The notes beneath the pieces were generated by a model. It did not search any database. It was not told where the DNA came from and saw only the letters and a program-made list of their open reading frames with translations. A stretch of DNA of 64,000 nt from Taeniopygia guttata. Taxonomy: Eukaryota > Chordata > Aves > Passeriformes > Estrildidae. Location of the stretch: contig NC_133024.1 in assembly GCF_048771995.1 (NCBI RefSeq), forward strand, positions 89,932,501 through 89,996,500, in the 5' to 3' direction. The translations under genes and the position numbers were made by a program. This document shows, piece by piece, positions 24,502-64,000 of this stretch; the stretch's first letter is position 1; each line of letters starts with the position of its first letter.

Positions 24502-24798
24502 CCTCAGATTTGTTGATATGGACTAAATGAACTGCAGTGGGTAATGAAGATTTGTTAGCTGATAACGGCACATTGGTGCTGGTTTCAGTGCTTGGGATGA
24601 CATTCTGCAGACAAAACTGAAATTCCTCCTTTCTGCCTAAAGAAAATGATGATGGACATGTGGACACTTCAAGAACAAACTCAGAAGATCCAAGCTGTTT
24701 GTAGGCTATTGGCTTCAATTATTGTACTGGTTGTATCATATAGGATGTAGATTTTGCATGATTTTATACTTTGAAGAAGTTTAACTAGAGGCCATTTT

Positions 24799-24935
24799 AT
24801 TAAAGTTTTGACAGCACAGCATGCCATTCAGTTCATAATCCAAAGTGAACACCAGCAGTTACATGAATAAAAATGTATTATATTGTACTTATTAAAAGCA
24901 GTATTTGTGGTATATAAATTAAATCCATAAATAAA
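24799..24935 (+). promoter_or_regulatory. DCUN1D2: DCUN1D2 candidate poly(A) signals
   Basis: ATTAAA at 24799-24804, AATAAA at 24866-24871 and AATAAA at 24930-24935 follow the DCUN1D2 stop by about 300-430 bases and could end a short 3' UTR. Further AATAAA hexamers near 27.56, 27.77 and 28.77 kb would allow longer 3' UTRs. Which ones are used cannot be told from sequence. Confidence 0.5.
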
Positions 24936-26285
24936 ACTTATGCAGTATGTTGTATTTTTATAAAAGTTAGTTCTGTGGCTCTCTCTTGATACAGAATTGT
25001 AAAAAAACCTCAGACAAATGAACATATGCTCTTTTTGGTTTTAACTTATTGCCAGAATGTTAAATTTGTATTTTCACATCCTACATGTGTACAGTGATCA
25101 CATCCAGCCTTTTGCTTTCTCCCAGTGAATTTGCATTTTTCTGCTTGAAGTGCTTGGACATGTAACAATGGCATTGCTGAGGACAGGCTGCTGCTCTATG
25201 CTGTGTTGCAACTCCAGCTTTTTTTAGTAACCATTTTAAAGCAGACATTAAACCAAAGATGCTTTTATAGTTAATGTTTAATTATCATAATTCAGTTAGT
25301 CTCCAATTATGTATTTTATTTATTTTAATAAGGAACTGCTGGAATATGGATTTTATTTTATTTGTAGCTTGAAACATATCATAAATTCTAGCTAAATGCA
25401 ACATAGTTGTAAATTCATTTCCTGGCACTTCTCACAGAAAATAGATGCAAGTAATCCCAAAGACTTAACTAGTTGGCTTCCACGGTGGAGAAATAGTTAG
25501 GGGTAAGGAGACTTTATATTAATGATTATAAGTATTCATTCTTGTGAATGTATTGTGCATTTAATTATATTTAAGGGGATTAAAAACCAAATCAGTGCAG
25601 TTTCAGTGATCTCAAGTCTGGTGAAATTGGACCAGTTTTCACCAAATCTGAATTCGTTCAGTCACTTGTTTCTCCCCTTTTGCCAGCCACTGATTATGAA
25701 GTGCACAGTGGTGTCAGTCTTCTGTTTTTCATCAGTGTCCTCTGAGCACAAAAAAGTTTTACCAGAAACTATTCAGCGTGTCACAGGGTTCTTGCAAATG
25801 CTACCTCATCAAAATGAGTTTGTCATAGCCACTGTAAAAGTTTGTTAAAATGAAGAGTTGCTAGAGAGTATGTACAGCTATGATCAATATATTTTCTGTA
25901 TTTAAGGCTGAATAGATGCAAGAATTTTGGAGAAAATAGTGCATTAAGTTATATAATTTATATATCTGTTTGGATCGTTGAAGTGTTGCATGACAACAGA
26001 CACTTTTATAGTTGCCAGGGTATAAAAGCTGACAATATTCTCTTAAACTCTAATATTTAGAGTTTCATACAAGCATTATGTCAACATGACCTGCAAGGAC
26101 AAGTGTACATGCTGCATACAGAGACTACCTTTGTTCTTCCACTTGCTAGAATTTCAGTTGTGCATGACATTTAAAAAGCAAGATGAGGGAAGATTTCAAC
26201 AAATTAGTGATTCTTCTCTTAGTTAGAGCCCAGCAAGCAAGTTACAAATGCCCTGTGAGTGATTTGTTATGCATATTTGTCTTTC

Positions 26286-26307
26286 TTTTTTTTTTTTTTT
26301 TTTTTTT
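26286..26307. repeat. T22 homopolymer
   Basis: Twenty-two consecutive T residues followed by a more GC-rich stretch. It could be the reverse-strand A tail of a small retrotransposed fragment, but no body was recognised. Confidence 0.85.
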
Positions 26308-29300
26308 GTGAGTGTCTGCCCTGGCCAAACAGCCGCCAGGTGTCAGCGTCTGAGCCTGCTGCTGCCTGGTGCTCCTGCGCAGTTACCCACTGAGGTTGTA
26401 CCAAATTTCTGCTTTCTGACTGCATCTTTTTAGAAGGGCATTTGTGTCCATAACTCTCAAGTATTCTACAGAAGTCAGCAGAGAGCTAGAAGTAGCTATG
26501 CTCTTTTTACTGTGTTTGATTTATGTGCACCTCCTCCCCAGAGCAAGCCATTTCTGTATCTGTCCCACAGGCTTTGCAGAATGTGCAACATCTTATAGCA
26601 TCAAGTGCATTTATCTAGCCAGAAACAATGGAATGCTTGTTACTCACACAATTGCCACTTAAAGTATATAGATAGAATGTAACTGACCAGAAGTAGCTTA
26701 ATCTATTGGTATGTGATGTAACTGAAGTTTCATAGCACTAGAGCTTGTGAAACATTTGCTCATGATGAGAGCTCCATCAAATCATTCTGATGAACCTTCT
26801 ACCTTTTAGAATAAATAGAGCATAAAAAATGCATGTGGGTTGAGGGTTTTTTTCCTTGTTAATTACAGCAAGAAGGAAGGGTGCTTAGCCCAGGACTCAG
26901 TGTGTGTGTTTGTGTATATATACATATATGTACACACACATTTAAATCTCATTCCTGGAGGGATCCTTCCTGGGTGACAGTGGAAGACTGAACAAAATAC
27001 TCCAGAGATAGTAGTTGATCCTTGTGAGCCAGCTTTTGAGGTTTGCTATGCTTTTCCTTTTTTTGTTCTTCCTGGTCCTCTACCCATTTTAAACCACATG
27101 TGATTTTTACATTCCCATATAAAGTAACACCTTAACACTTGAACAGTCATAAAAAATGCAAATAAGCTGCTTTCACCTTACAAGTTTGTTGCATGTTTTA
27201 ATCATTTGCTGCTGTCCACAGTTCCACTTTACAGGGTACTCTGACTTCCATTTTAAGTAAGCTGATACAGTGGTAACACCTAGGCTACTCAATTTATAAT
27301 CCTAAATGCTGCAGATGTCTTCAAGTTGTTCAGTGCGTACAGTATTACTTCACAGATACGCTGTATGTATTTTTAAACTTGGTGCCAAGTTGTTTGGTTT
27401 GAAACTGAGCCATAGGATTTGTACTTGCCAATTCTAAATTTAAATGTAATTTATCATGTGTGTCATGCCAAGGAGAGCAAACCTGCAGGCATCTGCTTAT
27501 TCAATGCACCTTGGAGATTTGCTGCTGAGTAAGCTGTACATGTGTGTATATTTTTTGGCAATGGAAAAAGGAATAAATGGACTTTCAAAGGATTGAAGTC
27601 AGTCATGTGAGATGTCTGTATGGTTCTTGTCAGTTTTCTGCTTTGGAAGTCTTGGTCTAGTGGGAGTTTTTTGTTGTTGTTTTCTGGTTCATTTATTAGT
27701 TTCTTGTGTTACTACTCCACCAACCAGAAGAGAGTAAGGATGTAACTCATTAATTTTTAAGTGGCCTTAATAAATGTTTGGTTTGGTCATTTGTGTCACC
27801 GTTAAGCTTTTAAGAGGCTTGACATGTTTAGCTGCAGTACTGTATTCACTGCATGTATCTGCTGGTCACCAGACTCTCCACAATTTGTGTCATTAGTTTG
27901 TGCTGGCAATGGGAGCTGCAATTGCAGGAAAGTGTTGCTCAGTCCTGGCTCTGAGCTCTGTTGGAGAAGCAGCATGCTCAAAAATTTGTGCAAAGAACTT
28001 CAGAGTTATGCATTCACCTATCTTAATTCTTATCTGAAAGTTTAAGTCAAAATAAGTCCATTGTCCTCTGTCTTCACCCAGCTGCAATTCTTCTCCAGTG
28101 CTTGCACCAACCACGGGCTGCTTTGGTGTTGCACAGGTCTTGTCCTCCATTTCCTGTGACAGAGAAGCTGCAGGCATTGATGCCTGACCCCGTTTGTGTC
28201 AACACCAGTAACTTCCCTCAGCTGATGCCAACCAGCATCTCACTCACCAAAAGGCATAGCCCTCCTGAAAAAGTGTCATGTTTTTACAACCACAAACCTG
28301 TTCAGCAAAACATGTTTCCTGAACTTTTTGTTATCTGCAGTGTGCTGGGTAGAACTAGGTGCCACACCTCTAAAATTAACTTTTTGGTTCTAAACTGTTG
28401 ACAGAGGGATCTTCAAGTGCAGCTGCCTCTTACAACCACATGCAGAAAATACTGTATTTCAGACAAGTGGGTGCAATGTTCATCTCTTAATGAGAAGGGG
28501 GAAATTTAGGGGCATTCACATTTTGATTGAATATTGGGATACTTCCTCTTGTTGGTGCATATACTTGACCAATTCCCATGGGGGTTTTTTTTGTGCCTCC
28601 TTTTCCAAGCAGTGAACTCCTGTTTGGCAAACTCTATACGTTTCATGTTTTTACCTCAGCTTTCTGTCAAGTAAAGAAGAACTCCGTCCTGTGGTTTTAA
28701 AAGATTCTCTTTCCTTCAAGGCAGTGGTATAAAGCTGTATGGAAATAATTAATCTCCATTGTTAAAGAATTGAATAAAATTTTAATTGAAAAATTTTAAA
28801 GTTTTTTTTTTCCTGGATCTCAATGAATGTGTTTTAAAGGAATGATCCTGATGCTCGAGTAAAGTCCTGCACTTCAAGAATTGTAAAAATGTAGTTCTGA
28901 CAGAAGTGTGGCACACACCTGGTAGCAAACTTACTTTTCCAGGATATGGCTCTGTGTCCTTTGGATGGGTGAACTTGGAATCAAAAACATTTCTCTGCTT
29001 AGTGTCTTTGAATGGCAAAGGATCACTCACTCACTCGTGGTGGAAGCATCTGGGGTGTAGTCCTCTTTTAATTTAAAAAGAGTTTGTGTGGACGCAGCAT
29101 CAGTCCAGCTCCATTTGCCAGTTCTTGATTCAGAGCAGAGCTCAGTGCCTGTAGCATGCACGGGCTCATCCTGGTTGGAGCCCATCCATGCACTTCCCTG
29201 TGCTGGAGGAGGCAGAGCAGCCACGTTTGCCAAAGGCTGCTTTTTCATGTTCTCACCTTGGGTTTCAAATGCAGTTGAGCTGAAACAACAGTGTGTTGCC

Positions 29301-31634
29301 ACCAACACAGACAAGCCTTTTTTCTGTCCTGCTTTCCCGTTCCTTTTTTTTATGGATTCTCCCCATCTGAATGCTGTCTTATGTACACTAATGAAAAGAC
29401 ACCAAAGAGACATTTTAATATGATTTACCAAATAGTTTTGCCAGGTCTGCTCAGGTATTTTTTTTCCAATTGTGAATAGTTACCCATCTTCATGGAATTA
29501 CTGTATTTTATCTCTGTTTAATTCATGTAGGTATATTTTACAAAAAAAGTCTTTTTTTGTGGGGAGTAGAGGTAGTTTAGTGTGGCCAGCCTACCTCTGC
29601 TCAGAAAGCTCACGGTAGCTGGAAGTACCACATGAAAAGGAGATCGTGTAATTTAAAAAATGAAATAAAAATGTCTTTGCTGCATGTTCTATTTTACAAG
29701 GTTGAAAAATATAAGTTCTCTGAAATTTTCTCTTAGGTTTTTATTATAGCCTTTTACCTAATTTGGGCTGCGTTCTGAGCAGCTGAGTGTGTTGTGTTGC
29801 AATACAGTGAAGTCTATGGGAGGCAAAAGGGCAGTGCAACTGCCAGCCACATTTGGAAGGAAAAGATAAACGGAAAACTAAGAATAGCTTTGCCCCCCAT
29901 TTTCAGGGAGGAACCTTCCATCTGATGAGGCCCTTGCTAGCTCACCACAGTGCCTCAGCAGGAGATTCCTCCTGTCCTTGCTTAGCAAGTTCAAATGCCC
30001 ATGTGCCTCCAAACCGTGATGCTATGCAGGAATAGAGAACAGGTGTGTGCCACAGAGGGGTGGATGGACCTGTAACAGATGTCTACGTCAGAGCTTCTGC
30101 CTGGTGTGTTCTGTAAGCTGTTCTGGCCTTGGTTTTCCATTTCTAGTGTTTGTTTTCAGACAGTGGAACGTGAGGCAACCTGCAGTGTAGGGGTGACTCT
30201 AAGTTTACCTCTGTGTTGCGTAAATGTCCTGGTTGTGAGACATGAGGCTTGTTCCCCCTGCCCCTCACAGAGCTGGCATCCACCATTTCTGGCAAGCCAG
30301 CTCTACAGCAGGCTGGACATGTCCCACTGATTCTTGTCCCTGCATATCCTCCTCTGGTCCCTTAGGCATAATTGTCCACATTTACTCCTTTTTTTTTTTC
30401 TTTTTTTTTTTTCTTTTTGGCTTTTTCAGCATGGCATTTTACTTTCTAGCAATGAAAACATACTATCAGTGTCCTTTTCAGCACTTCTGTTAACCAATCC
30501 CATTCTTTAAAACAAGAGTGCACTAACAGAAGCTGCTTTCACCATTTGGGCACCTTATTTCTTCTAATGTAGAGCAGGCATGGCAATGCTTCTGTGCGTC
30601 CTAAAAATCCATTAAGTACAGAGATATTTCTACACAGGTCAATAACTGAGACCATGATTAACTTATTGCTTTTTAACTTGTTGTTTTGGGTTCTAGGATG
30701 GTGCATCCCTTACATTGCTGGCCTTTTCCATCTGAATAGCAACCAGTATTGCCCTCTGAAAAAGATCAAAGAAAACAAAGACCTTTCCCCTGGTATCAGT
30801 TATCAAAATTAGTCAAGTCAATCAATGCTTTCTGTTTAACTCTCAATGTTTATATTTCTATTTCTATTTCTGTCTAAAGTAGTAGCAATTTGTGAGTCTT
30901 TAGGATGTTATTAGACTCACAGGATGCCATTTCAATACACCTTTCAAAATAGTTTCCTTCCAGAATCAAAATGTGGACTGACCTCAGCTTTAGGAAGAAG
31001 TCACTCTTTGCCAGGGAGTAAGAGACATGGAATTGAAGTTGCTGTTTTGCTCAGTGTTTATCCAGGGGTGCAGTGAATTAACAGAACATTCTTGTACTAG
31101 GTGAAACAGAACAAGAAAGCTGTTAACAAAATACCTCCATAAGGTGTATTTAGAAATGGGAGAGGTTATCTGCATTTCACTACATTTCTTACTGCTTAAT
31201 CCCTCCTACAGTGTGCAGAGCCTGGAAAACTGATTTTATAATAGCCTTTACTTCTGACTGGTCCCTGAGAGGGAGGCTGACTTCAGCATATCAGAAATGG
31301 GCAGAAGAAAAAATATTAATTTACAACTTGTTGAATAAATAAGCACCCCTGTGGAGGCATCTGTTTTTCTGGGTGTAGAGTTACTTTGGCTGAGTAGGGC
31401 TAAGGATCTCCTGGCTTGCTTTAAGCTGAGTTGCAGAAACTAGGCTTTTCTAGGTCTGGTCTTACAGTTTCATTGAACAAAACCCCTGCAAAATCCCTGG
31501 GTTATGAAATATTTCCTCTCTGTCGGGTCCCAGACAAGAGATGGCATCTGCAGAGCCAGAAAAGGAAGTCCTTGCCTTATAGAGAGAGCTCTTGGTGTGA
31601 CACAATGGCTGATATAAAGTGTCGGGGGAGCTGA

Positions 31635-62227
<30,593 letters not shown>

Positions 62228-64000
62228 AAATTACGGCTACAGCTTAGGCAAGAACTTACAACAGATCATGCTACAGACTCACTTGATCTTTCTTTTCTCC
62301 TTTTTCCTCCAGGGCATTATATTATCATTTTTTAATCACAAGGACATTGATGTGCATCTATCAGAGCTAGGGTTTTTTTCTTTCTTAAACATTAGCCTGA
62401 AGACATGAATTAAATTAATCACTGCAAGTGAATTAGCTAATCACTGAATTAATCATCAGTTTATAAATTAAATATGAGAAGGGCTTTGAGATCAGTGTGA
62501 ATTCAGACCTGCTTCAAATTCTCCTCCCTAACTAATGGGCTTTGTTTGTAACAAAGACAACTGTTCAGGCTGAACTCTATTTGTATTTACTTGTTCTAAT
62601 GAAACTCTGCTAGTTCTTCTTCCAGGAATAGTGGTAGGCAGTGTAGCTTTAATTATGTCAAAAAGCACTTGTTCTAAGCTCTGCCTTTTCACAGATTAGC
62701 AGGAACTGTTGATCTATTGCTGCACTGAGTGACACTGTTAGCAGATGTATGAGAGAAGGAGGGGAATGCTTCATTTATCTGCAAAAAAATCCTCAAAGCA
62801 ATTGATGCTACAAGGGCATTTACCGCAAATGCAAATGATCAGACTCATTAATATTAATACTGGAAAAATTGTGATTTAACCTCCTCGGAAACTATTTGCA
62901 CTTTGGCCACATACTGTATGCATTATTGTTGTAAAGGTACACCATTTCAAGGGGTTCTTAATTACTGCAAATGAATATGCAACAAGTGTAAGAGCTCAAA
63001 AAGCTCAATGCTGAAAGGCCATGAAGACAAGGTAAGCCAGAGGGGCTCAACACTTTGACATAGCAATTCAGCTTTTCCTGGGACATCTGTCCCACTCTAA
63101 ATGCTGGGGCACACAGACATGAGGCAGGTGCCTCAGCTCACATTTAAAGTCTTAGGAAGTTTTCATTTTCTAATGCAATGTGAAGCAGAGCAGTAAAAAG
63201 CAGAGCAGTAAAAAGCAAGATTCAGTGTCACTGAATCCTAAAAAAGGGGTAAATTTTTGTGTTTACAATAATAGCATCTTCTACAAAAGATGAATGTTGT
63301 TTTGGAGAAGTGAGGGCAGGGTTGCTGCCTGGGGTGTCTCAGTAAAGCTGTGACAGACAGAACATCTCACAGCGCCAACTCTCCCATACAGGAGTTTACC
63401 TTAGCATTGTAATTGCACATTCATATTAAAACTTGCTGTGGAGGAACCCTAAAGGCATATCCTAAGGACTCAATTTCAGCAGGACAGAGGGTTCACACAA
63501 ACAGGGTCCTGCTTTCCTGTGGTAGTGAATTCCCTTCCATTTTTATGATGCTCTCTATGACCACGCTCTGCAGCTGAGGGCTGGCTGTTCCTTAAGCACA
63601 GGTTGGCAGAATGCCCCCACCCACTGCCATCAAGAGACTGAGGACAAGAACAGGCTGGCAGCAAGCTGAGATCAAACCCATTTGCCAGCACAATATACAT
63701 GAGTCACATACATGACAACTGGGCTAGCCCAGCTGGGGACATTGCTGGGAGGAAGTGGAAGCGTGAACATTGTATCTCCCGACCACTGAGGAGGCTTAAA
63801 CTTTGACTTCTTTTTCCTTCCCAACCTGCCAAGAATTAGGCTTTCTGGCATGTAGAGGGTCACAAAGTGAAAATTTGATTTATGTATCACACCAGTCCTC
63901 AAAAACTAAAATAGATTTTATTGGAAATACAACACTGCCCTTACACACAGGGTTTACTTCGTCCACCAAACTTTTATAAACTGGCAACCATAAAGGCCAC
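62228..64000 (+). other. ADPRHL1: ADPRHL1 long-form 3' UTR and downstream flank
   Basis: AT-rich sequence after the long-form stop. ATTAAA hexamers at 62409-62414, 62467-62472 and 63425-63430 are candidate poly(A) signals; I found no clear AATAAA. By synteny GRTP1 would be expected further right but no part of it was recognised. Confidence 0.65.

Noticed and set aside
29027-29431. Opposed frames of 134 (minus) and 111 (plus) codons in the intergenic region
   Set aside because: No splice sites, start context or family similarity support either. They overlap almost exactly, which suggests a chance stop-poor patch.

Overview
This is a vertebrate, very probably bird, chromosomal window. The evidence is intron-split genes with GT-AG junctions, a short CR1 LINE 3' end of avian type at about 47.2 kb, AT-rich introns and one strong CpG island. 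The gene order TMCO3 - DCUN1D2 - ADPRHL1 matches the block known from human 13q34, read in the opposite direction. No bacterial-type features, CRISPR arrays, tRNA or rRNA genes were seen, and no intact viral element was recognised.

Layout. Bases 1-2224 are intron of TMCO3, a minus-strand gene running off the left edge; only its first coding exon (2225-2671) lies here. Bases 4.6-6.2 kb are a CpG island that serves as a shared promoter for TMCO3 (leftward) and DCUN1D2 (rightward). DCUN1D2 (5385-24501, seven coding exons, 259 residues) is complete and has every residue of its cullin-binding patch. Its fourth intron holds an antisense, coding-like but broken tract, probably an old retrocopy. Bases 24.5-31.7 kb are 3' UTR and intergenic sequence. 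ADPRHL1 (31713 onward) is complete: seven exons encode a 354-residue ADP-ribosyl-hydrolase-like pseudoenzyme (ARH2).

The most interesting feature is at the end of ADPRHL1. The stop codon of the 354-residue form overlaps a splice donor (AA|GTAAAG). If that donor is used, the transcript joins in frame to a single 4.6-kb exon at 57589-62227. The product is a 1899-residue protein whose tail is mostly charged, probably disordered, and contains an array of degenerate repeats about 47 or 50 residues long. So one choice, between cleavage/polyadenylation near 52.0 kb and splicing across a 5.85-kb intron, decides whether the cell makes a compact pseudoenzyme or a giant one.

Other points are a possible in-frame alternative first exon for DCUN1D2 in the CpG island, a 21-bp minisatellite plus a pentamer repeat immediately upstream of the ADPRHL1 exon 6 acceptor, and a second cluster of broken open frames at 55.7-57.0 kb. 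Exon boundaries come from reading splice sites and from recalled family sequences; no alignment or transcript data were used.
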